Below are positions 33,501 through 43,019 of a stretch of 64,000 nucleotides of DNA, one piece after another. The first letter of the stretch is position 1. Each line of letters starts with the position of its first letter. The stretch is from Ctenosaura bakeri (taxonomy: Eukaryota > Chordata > Lepidosauria > Squamata > Iguanidae). The position numbers were made by a program, and so were the translations under genes. The notes beneath the pieces were generated by a model. That model saw only the letters and a list, made by a program, of their open reading frames with translations, did no database searches and had not been told where the DNA came from. The stretch spans positions 372,001 to 436,000 of the forward strand of contig CAOLHI010000740.1 of assembly GCA_948474755.1 (NCBI GenBank), written 5' to 3'.

Positions 33501-34263
33501 GACACTTTATTCACGCAACTGTTGGACATTTTTTTCAGACAAATACTGACATGCAATTGTTTTATTAAATTTGTTCCAACGTGTGTCCTTCTGGGATCTG
33601 GATTCTACCTGAGAACAGGGCTGTTGGGTTGCTTTCTTCGACCATTACAACCGGCCTCTGTCAACCCAGAGCTAGATCTTGTCCGCCAGCATTGAGAACC
33701 TCCCCGGTCGGAGTATTGCATAGATTTTAACTTGTTTTCAAAAGAGATGCAGGTCAGAGCTCAGCAGGGGAGTGCCGGCAGACATGGAACAGCTGCGTGT
33801 AGCCTGTGCGGGGATATGGCAAACACGCAAAGCAGCAGCTGCAATGCACGCATTCGAGTACGCGGCACAAAGAGCCTCCAAAGAGACGGAAACCGTAGAA
33901 GACAGCAGCCCCCCGTCTTTGATGAGAGGCTCCAAGTTGGACCATTGAAGGGAAGGACAGTCAGTGTGAGCAGATGCAATGGAAGACAGAGAGGATTTTT
34001 TTTCCTGGGATGTGTGTGCAATGCAGTTTCTTCTGAAAGGTTCGGAAGAGCTCCCTGTGCAGATAGAGAGAGGATTTTAGAGCTAAGATCCTGCTCCGCC
34101 ATTCTATATCAGAGTAGCTACATTGGAGCTGTTGATGGTATCACTGTGGCTATTATTATCACTATTCATTGTTTATATGCCACCTTCTCCCCAACTTTGA
34201 GTGGCTTACAAAGTCAAAAACAAGTGCCTATAAAAGTTCACATCATTGAATATACAAAATCTA
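33501..34263. other. Unassigned stretch
   Basis: No recognised repeat. The longest frame (33732-34346, +) runs into a MITE and shows no domain, so I do not call it a gene. Confidence 0.4.
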
Positions 34264-34466
34264 AAGTCATTTCCGTCCTCCACTGTCATAGTACAATTAT
34301 TCTCCTTTTAACATCCTGTGGAATTCTGGAATTTGTAGTTTCCTGAGCCCACAGAGCTCTCTGGCTAACAATTCTGAATACCCCTCCCTAAACTACAAAC
34401 CCCAGGATTCCACAGGATGTTGAAAGTGGAATAATAGCACTATACCAGTGCAGTGTGGAAGTGGCC
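34264..34466. mobile_element. Palindromic MITE
   Basis: AAGTCATTTCCGTCCTCCAC start with decayed GGCC, right arm ending CAGTGCAGTGTGGAAGTGGCC. Confidence 0.86.
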
Positions 34467-34479
34467 TACAGAAGGACAG

Positions 34480-34740
34480 AAAGGAAGACACCAGACTAAT
34501 CTTTCCGGGAAGGGAGTACCAGAACCTGGGGACAACCACGGAGATGCTCTCTCTTGTTTTCCCACCAGATGTGTCTGTGAGGATAGTGGAATAGATAGAA
34601 GGGCCTTCCCAGTGGATCTCAAGATCTACTAAGGTGAAGACAGGAGAACAGGGTAGAGTTATACTGGACTTCACTTTTGACAGGACGATGCTTGGGAACA
34701 GGCTCCCCTCACTTATCTGACAAGTTAAGGAGCGCACTAC
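34480..34740. repeat. Repeat family Y, copy 2
   Basis: GGGAAGGGAGTACCAGAACC, GACAACCACGGAGATGCTCT and CAGTGGATCTCAAGATCTAC match the phrase order of copy 1 and of similar repeats known from lizards. Confidence 0.55.
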
Positions 34741-36429
34741 TGCCAGAAAATGGAATTGGTTGAAACGTGGAACTCATGTACTGCACTGTAGGGAGCATGA
34801 AGGACTTATGGAGGCTTCCTTGGGGCCAAGCATGCATGCACTGCTTGCAAAGTCTCTTGGCCAGCTTAGCACCATTTCCCCCTTTTCAGCATGTGAGAGG
34901 TTCCAAGAGAGGCTCTGGAGGCAAGAAGAACTGATGAAAGAGCGGAATGCCTGCCAAACGAATGGAACTTCTCCTTAATTTGGAAGCATCAAAAGAGTAA
35001 ATTGTCTGGTAACAGGGTTTGAAATGGTGGGGGCTTCCTGTACTTACCTGTTCCAGTTAGTCTTCAATTGGGAGCTGCAAAATAAGGAACCAGGAACAGG
35101 AACCTGCACTTTTGCCATGCTTGTAAGACTTCCCCTCCAACTCTATGATTCTGTAAATCTATCTATAACCCTGATGCTGACATTTCTTGTATGTCATCAC
35201 AATGCAGCTAAGGTTTACATTAAATATACACTGATCCAAATCCTGCCTCAAGTCAACAGACCGCAACTCAACCTCACAGAATTATATGGTGTTTGCACAA
35301 TGCCCCCTTCCTAGTGCATTATGATACTGCAGAAAACAAACGCGTATGTCCTTCTGCATGCATGCAATTTCCACCCACACCCATGCGCAACTCACACGTG
35401 CCTTCATGAGCCGTAAGCGGCAGTGCACAAATTTGCCACGCTCAGAATGCCCGCTTCTGCAATCCTGAGCCTAATACGGCCATTTTGCATCCGACAAAAG
35501 TGACCAACTGTTTTAACAGAGGAAACATGTGCACGGGCAAGATGTAAACTGGATTCTGGCTCAAATTATTTCTCCGTTGGAAACTTTCATTAATTCTGTT
35601 CTCGTAAACAAGGATAAAGAATTGCAAAAGTTTTTTCTCTACTGCAGGACGTTATAAGAATGGGGTGTTTTTGGATGCTTTTTCACATTCGACGACTACC
35701 GTTATGAAAATTTAATGGCACAAGCCTCCCTTTTGTGTGTGGAGATGGAAAGCTTTCTGCATAAAATCTTTTGCTTTTTCTTCCATACAGACCGATCGGG
35801 TGGCATTGACCATTTTCCCCCCAACAGGGCATTTCAATGCATCTCCTTATCTTTTTTTCATCAAGGACCAGATAATTCTTTAATTCCTAGTTGCTTTCTG
35901 GTATTTTTAAAAAAGAATGTTTGGCAGAATCCTGTATGACCATTATGTATTGCAGGGCACCATAACTATATATCTGCTACATATTGGATTCTGGACAAAC
36001 CTCCCCAAATTCCATTTACCAACAAGCAACCGCTGGAATTGGGAGGGGTCCCTCCCCTGTTGATCGAGAAGTGTGTGGCTGACATTCCCACCCCTTCCCT
36101 TGAGTGATCTCTGGCACGCAAGGCAGAAAAAGGTCTCCTGTTACAAGTCCCCCTCATTCAGAAGATTGCTGGTGTGTGGAGGGGGGATATTAGGCAGCCA
36201 CTTCTCAATCAAGAGGGGAATGGACCCCTATAGACCCCAGGAGCTGCTTACTGGTAAGTGGAGTTTGATAGGTTTCTATGGTCCCTAGTGAGCCCCTAAA
36301 CGAAGGGCTTCATAGAGATCCTGAATATATAGCATTTATAAATGGATAACTGTAGCTTACATATTTGTAACTACCCAACAAGATTCCAGCTTTTAATGGA
36401 TTTGGTGATAATTGATAGTGTGAAATCAG
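34741..36429. other. Long unassigned stretch
   Basis: 1.7 kb mostly unique. A 30-bp CR1 tail scrap sits at 35128-35160 (CTCCAACTCTATGATTCTG). The segment 35440-35640 is balanced, non-repetitive DNA. No exon recognised. Confidence 0.4.
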
Positions 36430-36867
36430 AGAAGCAGGGAACTCTGGAAGCCATGAAGCCCTACAAGGAGCAGCTTAGGGAGCTGGGTATGCTTCGTCTG
36501 TGGAAGAGAAGGTTGAGAGGGGACATGATAGCCAGGTTTAGATATCTGAAGGGATGCCATGTTGAAGATGGAGCAAGCTTGTTTTCTGCTGCTCCAGAGA
36601 CTAGGACAAGGAGCAATGGATTGAAGTGGCAGGAAAGGAGCTTCCATCGGAATCTCAGGAAGAACTTGCTGATGGTCAGAGCCCTTCAACAGTGGAATAT
36701 ACTGCCTCAGTGGAGTGTGGTGGCATCTCCTTCTTTGGAGGTTTTTAAAGAGAGGCTGGATGGCCATTTGTTGGGAGTGTTTTGATATATGATCCTGCAT
36801 GGCAGGGAGTTGGACTCAATGGCCCATGTGGTCTCTTCCAGCTCTATGATTCTATGATTCTGTGGTA
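36430..36867 (+). mobile_element. CR1 LINE 3' end
   Basis: Frame 36342-36785 holds EAMKPYKEQLRELGMLRLWK, the SLFSAAPETRTRSNGLKWQE block and ends SLEVFKERLDGHLLGVF at the ORF stop, followed by the 3' UTR and ATGATTCTATGATTCTG tail. The last 115 codons are open. Confidence 0.93.
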
Positions 36868-37523
36868 TAACAAAGGAATAAAGCCTCAAGTACACAGGAT
36901 TTAAAGGCAGAAGAGTGGCTTCTCCTCTTGCAATTCTGGCAAAGTTGTGGTTGTTGTTTGGCACCCGTGGTGCGTCCATATGGTGCCCTCTCCACTCCAC
37001 GGGCATCTTAATTGCACCTGCTGTTTCGCTGTGGCATGCATGCATGTACACACACACACATTAGCATCTTGGGAAACAATCTCTGCAGGAGAGAGATCAC
37101 TGCATGGAAAAAAAGTTGCACTTGATCAACGCAAGGGTCAAGGAACTAGAGCTTTCGTCTCTGCTGGGCATAGAAATCTCAGCTTGGTTTGTCCCAAGTT
37201 TGGTAAATGAGACAACACGAGCACACAGGAAAATTCTCATGCTCTATTTTACATTAAAAATTATTGTCCCAGCAGCTTTAGAAAACTAAAGAACCCAGGA
37301 AACAAATGTTTAAATCTATAGCCCTCCCCATGTGCTTTAAAAAATATACATACACACACACATACACATAGAGATATGTATAAATGTAAATTTAAATCAA
37401 TTCTTCTGCACTGAGGGCCATTCATGTCGCGTTAAAGGAGGAGAGAGAAAAATATTTCACACTCACAGTTAAATTGCAGAGGAGTAAATAGCTGATGAAC
37501 TTCCTTAAATGCCAGTTTTCATA
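36868..37523. other. Unassigned, with a short CA-rich patch
   Basis: No recognised repeat. CATACACACACACATACACA lies at 37346-37372. Confidence 0.4.
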
Positions 37524-37727
37524 GGCCAGTTCCGCACTAGCTTGTTATAGTGCGATGATTCCACTTTCAACATCTTCTGGAATCCTGGGGTTTGCAGTTT
37601 CGGGAGGGGCCGGCCAGAAAGAGCCAGAGAAGACCGGCCGGCCCCTCCCGAAACTACAAACCCCAGGATTCCAGAGGATGTTGAAAGTGGAATCATCACG
37701 CTATAACAGGCTAGTGCGGAAATGGCC
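37524..37727. mobile_element. Young palindromic MITE, near-perfect hairpin
   Basis: Left arm 37524-37615 and right arm 37636-37727 are 92 bp each with about six mismatches, separated by a 20-base loop. Ends GGCCAGTTCCGCAC and GTGCGGAAATGGCC, ATA at 37521-37523 and 37728-37730. The inner arm ends in GGGAGGGGCCGGCC, a variant also seen as a lone arm at 57040. Confidence 0.93.
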
Positions 37728-37730
37728 ATA

Positions 37731-38010
37731 GTCAGGGGTTTAAGAGAGTTGGCTGGACAATGCCAAGTCCACTGTGGGGCACAATGTCAGTCCGATCCTT
37801 TCCGATCCTACACACTTCCAGGGACTCCTTAATGGAGTCCCGTAGGTGCCTAGATTGGCAACAATTGATCATGGGGGCAATCCTCCGAGTCTCCCATATT
37901 CGCTGGACAGTTTCAGCCAGTTTCTCAGTCCCAAATGATCTCCTAACACACCCAGTGCAATGCCCTGCAACAGAACTCCGTAAGGTACACTGTACAACCC
38001 AGTAACTTGC
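37731..38010. other. Unassigned
   Basis: No recognised element. Confidence 0.3.
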
Positions 38011-38087
38011 TTTGATGGGTGTTCCTGCATAGCAGGGGGTTGGACTGGATGGCCTCTGGGGTCTCTTCCAACTCTATGATTCTAAGT
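38011..38087 (+). mobile_element. CR1 3'-UTR tail
   Basis: TTTGATGGGTGTTCCTGCAT through CTTCCAACTCTATGATTCTA. Only the last 75 bp is present. Confidence 0.88.
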
Positions 38088-38157
38088 CCACCACCCATAA
38101 AAATTCTTCACACTACAAGATGGTGAGGGCTTAAAAACAAAACCAAAAAAAACACAC

Positions 38158-38578
38158 CATAGAATCATAGAGTTGAAAGAGGTCACAGTGGCCATCAAAT
38201 CCAACCCCCAGCCATGTAGGAATGCACACTCAAAGCACCCCCAGCAAATGGCCATCCGGCCTCTCTTTAAAAACCTCCAAAGAGGGTGACTCTGCCATAC
38301 TCCCAGACAGCATATTGCACTGTCGAACAGCTCTTATTGTCAGGAGGTTCTTCCTAATATTTAAGTGGAATCTCTTTTCCTATAGTTTGAAGCCATTGCT
38401 CCTTGTCCTAGTCTCTGGAGCAGCAGAAAACAAGCTTGCTCCTTCTTCAACATGACATCCCTTCAAATGTTTAAACATGGCTAGCAATGTCACCTCTTAA
38501 CCTTCTTTTCGTCAGGCTGAAGATACCCAGCTGCCTAAGTGACTCCGCATATGGCATTGTTTCTAGACCCTTCCAAAG
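38158..38578 (-). mobile_element. CR1 LINE 3' end
   Basis: Antisense tail CATAGAATCATAGAGTTGAA, 3' UTR and C-terminal coding block to about 38578. It faces the + strand tail at 38011, leaving 70 bp between two convergent CR1 ends. Confidence 0.9.
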
Positions 38579-39006
38579 TGGGTCTTAGAGAAATTTTGAC
38601 CTGAATTCTATTATCTCAACTTGAGTTGACCCTTGTAGGCAATGGCAACGGCTGACATTCTGCTCAGGACTTAAATCTTCATAAATGGCCTTATAGGTGT
38701 ACAAAATTAAATAGTTTTGCAATATCAGTATTCACCTAGGAGCTGCTATGGCATTACATGGTACAGCTATGGCAGCAAGTGGAATGACTGATGATGGACA
38801 ACGGGCACCAATGCGCATTGGGGCACTCCCCAATGCACATCTGGGCACTGGCTAGGAAGTGCCAGAGCTCAACAGGAGAGCCCGTTTTATACTGGAAGTG
38901 CCAAATGCATGCCAGAGTACTTTTATGGTGCCCAGATATGCACTGTCACAATTCACTAACAGGGTTTCTGCAACATAGCTACAGAGTCATAAAGGTACAA
39001 AATATA
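38579..39006. other. Unassigned with local inverted words
   Basis: 38800-38950 contains facing words (CCAATGCGCATTGGGGCA, CCCCAATGCACATCTGGGC). No family was assigned. Confidence 0.35.
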
Positions 39007-40131
39007 GGCCATTTCCGCACTACATTGGTATAGTGATATTATTCCACCTTCAACATCCTGTGGAATTCTGGGATTTGTAGTTTACTGAAGGAATAGAGGG
39101 CATGCTCATCAAATTTGCAGATGACACCAAATTGGGAGGGGTTGCTAATACGCCAGAGGACAGGATCAAAATTCAAAATGACCTGGATAGGTTGGAGAGC
39201 TGGGCCAAGGCAAACAAAATGAAATGCAACAGAGAGAAGTGTAAGGTCCTACACTTAGGTAGAAAGAATGGAATACAGAAATATAGGATGGGGGACACGT
39301 GGCTGGATAGCAGTACGTGTGAAAGGGATCTAGGAGTCTTCATAGACCACAAGCTGAACATGAGCCAGCAGTGTGATGCGGCAGCCAAGAAAGCCAATGC
39401 AATTCTCGGCTGCATCAACAGGAGTCTGGTGTCTAGATCGAGGGAGGTCCTGGTACCACTCTACTCTGCTTTGGTTAGACCCCATCTTGAATACTGTGTC
39501 CAGTTCTGGGCACCCCAATTCAAGAAGGATATTGACAAGCTGGAGCAAGTCCAGAGGAGGGCGACCAAAATGGTGAGGGGCCTGGAAGCCATGCCATTTG
39601 AGGATAGACTTAGAGACCTGGGTATGTTTCGTCCGCAGAAGAGAAGGTTAAGAGGGGACATGATAGCCATGTTTAAATATTTGAAGGGATGCCATGTGGA
39701 GGAGGGAGAGGGCTTGTTTTCTGCTGCTCCAGAGACCAGGACAAGGAGCAGTGGATTCAAGCTGCAGGAAAGGAGATTCCACCTGAACCTCAGGAAGAAC
39801 TTCCTGACAGTCAGGGCTGTCCGGCAGTGGAATATGCTGCTGCCTCCATGGAGTGTGGTGGAGTCTCCTCCTTCTTTGGAGGTTTTTAAGCAGAGGCTGG
39901 ATGGCCACCTGTCGGGAGTGCTTTGAGATGGGTTCCTGCATAGCAAAATGAGGTTGGACTGGATGGCCCCTGGGGTCTCTTCCAACTCTACATTTCTATG
40001 ATTCTATGATTCTATGAGGCCCAGGAGCTCTCTGGCTGAGAATTCCAAAGACCCCTCCCTAAATGGCAAACCTCAGGATTCCGTAGGAGGTTGAAAGTGG
40101 AATAATAGCACTGTGTAGTGTGGAAATGGCC
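39007..40131. mobile_element. Palindromic MITE split by a CR1
   Basis: Left part 39007-39088 (GGCCATTTCCGCACTACATT to GTAGTTTACTGA) and right part about 40017-40131 (GGCCCAGGAGCTCTCTGGC to GTGTGGAAATGGCC) rejoin in the normal MITE order around TTTACTGAGGCCC. ATA at 39004-39006 and 40132-40134 brackets the whole composite, so the MITE landed first. Confidence 0.92.
39089..40016 (+). mobile_element. Youngest CR1 LINE, 928 bp, open reverse-transcriptase C-terminus
   Basis: Frame 39102-39926 is open for 274 codons without a stop. It starts at the catalytic FADD box (residues 5-8, bases 39114-39125), then the palm-to-thumb region with KCKVLHLGRKN, LGVFIDHKLNMSQQCDAAAK, the [20 protein letters not shown] block and a terminal SLEVFKQRLDGHLSGVL. 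The 3' UTR is about 90 bp and ends in ATTCTATGATTCTATGA. The endonuclease, finger domain and 5' UTR are missing, so it is a dead, 5'-truncated insert, but recent. A full CR1 ORF2 is about 900-1000 residues. Confidence 0.96.
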
Positions 40132-40440
40132 ATAGTCTGTAACATAGCATCTCAGCCAATGATTTTTAGTATGCTTTTAAAATGTTTCAGACTTGCAAAA
40201 CTTTTTAAAAAATTTATGCAGCCAAACAGAAAGGCATGGGGATGCAGTCGTGTTTTGCAAGCTTGGATTGTATCAGACTTCCTAGAAGCCATGCCAGAAA
40301 GTTTTTGTTGCTTGCGCGTTTATTTCCGTGCTTTCACATGCTGCTCTTTATTGGACAGTTGCAGTGCTTTACAGTGTTTAATTGTGTTTCGCAAAACACT
40401 TTGTTTCACTGTATAAAATATATAGAGAGGGGGAATGTTT
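40132..40440. other. Unassigned
   Basis: No recognised element before the L1 3' region. Confidence 0.3.
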
Positions 40441-40786
40441 GTTATGGTTTTTGAGTTAGCTGAAATTGCCAGAAAGGCTAAGTTGTAAGTAGATTTGTAA
40501 GTTGTAAGTTGTAAGGGTAAGTTGTCGATTTTTTTCTAAAGATTGGAAATCCTTTATGGACTTTTTGAGCAATAAGAAATCCAATGATGCAATAATCTAT
40601 GGACATGGTTACTAGTAATTCTAGTAGGATTATTTAGCTGAATCTGTGATGCTGGTATAATATATTTTTCTTTCTAATTTCTTTTTCCTTTCATTACGAT
40701 TACAGTTACAGTTTGGCTTGGGAAGCAGAGCCCGTTTGTGTTTCGGTAAGTTAGTGTTTAGTGTTTTAGTGCTGTGTTTCGTTTTA
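40441..40786 (+). mobile_element. L1 LINE: end of ORF2 and 3' UTR
   Basis: Aligns with 51000-51365: codons for ELAEIAR, then DWKSFMDFL, which are the C-terminal L1 ORF2 words, followed by a shared 3' UTR (TTCTAGTAGGATTATT, TTCATTACGATTACAGTTAC, CAGTTTGGCTTGGG, TTAGTGTTTAGTG). Broken by frameshifts. A TAAGTTGTAAGTTG repeat expands the middle. Its end is met by the transposon at 40787. Confidence 0.78.
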
Positions 40787-41192
40787 GGCCATTTCCACAC
40801 GCGGGCGGGGAAACGGGGAAAGCCATGTCAAAACGGGGCTTACCTTGTTCCCCCCTATCCGATACCTTTTGCCCTGGCGCGCACGTCTTCCTTCTTTGTA
40901 CCAGGGCAAAAGGCAAGGGACGGAGGGGAGGCATGTGCATTCCTTCCTTTTCGGCACATGATGCTCTCTCTTCCCATTCCCTTGTCTTTTGCCAGGGCAC
41001 AGAGAAAGAAGGCGTGCACACCTGGGCAAAAGGCAAGAGAATGGGAGGAGAATGTGGAGGGGGGCACCCGTGTGCCTTGTGAATGATTAAATTCACGAAG
41101 TCAAACTTGCAAATGCAGAGGGAGGACTGTAAACGTATGTGCATGAACATCCAACTGCCATGTGGTGCAGAGCACAGGAATCGGAAATGGCT
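40787..41192. mobile_element. GC-rich non-autonomous DNA transposon, 406 bp
   Basis: Left end GGCCATTTCCACACG, complement of right end AGCCATTTCCGATTCC; flanks TTA at 40784-40786 and TCA at 41193-41195 differ by one base. The core is unrelated to the palindromic or P cores. It contains a large inner repeat CTTTTGCCCTGGCGCGCAC / TTTTGCCAGGGCACAGAGA with complementary CAGGGCAAAAGGCAAG words. Confidence 0.72.
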
Positions 41193-41381
41193 TCATTCTC
41201 ACTTTCTCCTGCATTCCATTTTTTAAATAAAGTCCTGGGTGGTTTCTATCCCCAATAGGAAGAAATTTACAAAGTCAGGTAAGTCCTTCAGGGACAAATT
41301 AAAGCTTCCACAACCTCCATCACCTGCAGAGAGGGCAGGGAGGGGAGACACAATAATAATTTTTAATTATCCAAATGGGCA

Positions 41382-41690
41382 TCAGGTACAGAACGGAGCC
41401 AGCTTGTTTTCTGCAGCTCTGGAGATGAGAACACAAGCCAATGGAATCAAATGATAGGAAAACAGATTCCACCTAAAAATTAGGAAGAGGAGCTATGCCT
41501 TCTTCTTCTTTCTCCTCCTCCTTCTCCTCCTCCAACTGCAAGAGCCACTTAACAGTGGAACAGACCTTCTTGAAGAATGGGGTAATTCTCCATCTTTGGA
41601 GACTTTTCCACAGGGCTGCGGTTCTGTATTCCAATATGGCAAGGGGTTGGACTAGATGAACTCCTTCCAACTCTAAGATTCTCCCATTCT
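41382..41690 (+). mobile_element. Diverged CR1 3' end
   Basis: GAGCCAGCTTGTTTTCTGCA, GATTCCACCTAAAAATTAGG, AACAGTGGAACAGACC and GGTTGGACTAGATGAACTCC follow CR1 order. A CTTCTTCTTTCTCCTCCTCC patch at 41500-41530 has expanded inside it. Confidence 0.8.
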
Positions 41691-42374
41691 CATCGGTTGC
41701 TCCCAGACTCCGGAACCCCTTTGCTAGGGAGGCAAGACTGGCTTCCTCTTTGCTGGCTTTACGTTGGCAGGCTTTGGGGGACTGATTTTTATAAGAAAAA
41801 GGCTCCTCCTAGTGCCATGCAATGCTTGTATTCTTTGCTTTCACCCCGGTGTTTTAAAAAGATTTCAAAACTATTTTAATCTCAGTGTTTTTTATATTCT
41901 ACGTAAGTTTCTTTTAAAATTGGAGACCACTTTGAATCTCAGTTTTGGGGAAAACGCGGAGATAGATAAATTGATTGGCATAGATATTCAGTGTTCCCAG
42001 GCATTCCTTTTAGAGATAAGGCCACCTTGTACCTGCCCGTCTTATGTAGATTTTAACAATGAAATGCCAGGAAACAGGATTGGCAAGTACCATTTTGCAC
42101 CGACCGGGTTGAACACGTGGGCATTCGAAGCCAGACTTTTAAACTCTAAGCGCTCAAAGCATTAGGGATGGATGGAGAGGTCTGCCAGGTTTAGTTCCTT
42201 CCACAGTTTTTAAACAATTCCCCTCCATCCTGTATATGACGAAATTGGCATTTTTTAAAAATCAATAACATACTGAAATGAAATTGTCAGTCATCTCTAA
42301 TACTGTCTCCCATTTGATTAACTGCAGCTTCTGAAGTTCCCGATATGTCCCCCAGAATAGCTTTTTAAACCAAA
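41691..42374. other. Unassigned stretch
   Basis: No recognised repeat or exon. Confidence 0.4.
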
Positions 42375-42377
42375 TTA

Positions 42378-42595
42378 TAGAATTGTTGAACAGATCCTGT
42401 CTGATTTTGGAAGCTAAGCAGGGTCTGTCCTGGTTAGCATTTGGATGGGACACTCCCAGTGAATATTGCAGGTTGTATTTCAGAGGAAGAAACTGACCCA
42501 ACTATGTCTGACGATTCCTTGCCTAAGAAAACCATATAAAACTCACAGGATTGCCATAAGTTGACAGGAAACTTGAAGGGACAGCCACAGAGTAC
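42378..42595 (+). mobile_element. 5S-rRNA-derived SINE
   Basis: The head GATTTTGGAAGCTAAGCAGG, GTCCTGGTTAGCATTTGGA and TGGGACACTCCCAG is a decayed 5S rRNA with the internal control region. It is followed by TTTCAGAGGAAGAAACTGAC, AAGAAAACCATATAAAACTC and the tail CTTGAAGGGACAGCC. A retroposon, not a 5S gene. Confidence 0.87.
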
Positions 42596-42604
42596 TTAAA
42601 ATCA

Positions 42605-42860
42605 GCAGAGAAAAGCCCCCTAAAGGCACCAGATCCCACTGATCTTGGAAGCTAAGCAGGATCTGCTCAGATTAGTCCCTGGATGGGAAACCACCATGAA
42701 TAGGCTACCATAGGGTAACAAATACCAGGTACTGTAGGTTATATTTCAGAGGAAGATACTGAGAGAACCCCCTCTGAGTACTCCTCACCTAAGAAAACCC
42801 TATGACATTCTGGTGGTCACTATAACCCAACAGATGACCTGAAGGCGTGTGCACACAGAA
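42605..42860 (+). mobile_element. 5S-rRNA-derived SINE
   Basis: CCCACTGATCTTGGAAGCTA, AGCAGGATCTGCTCAGATTA, GTCCCTGGATGGGAAACC and TACTGTAGGTTATATTTCAG, then AAGAAAACCCTATGACATTC and CTGAAGGCGTGTGCACAC. Contains an extra ATAGGCTACCATAGGGTAAC insertion. In tandem with the previous copy, 10 bp apart. Confidence 0.87.
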
Positions 42861-43019
42861 AGTTGAGAAGGAACCCCAAAGGTCATCTATCTGAACCCCC
42901 TGCTGATGGAGGAAACAGATAGCTAAGGTATCCCTCACAGCCCTCTTTTCACCTCTGTTTCAAAACCTTCCTGAAAGAGTATCTATTTTTTAAAAAAGAA
43001 AGTGGAGGCAAGGCTCTTG

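Noticed and set aside
33732..34346. 204-residue forward frame
   Set aside because: Ends inside a palindromic MITE and has no recognisable domain.
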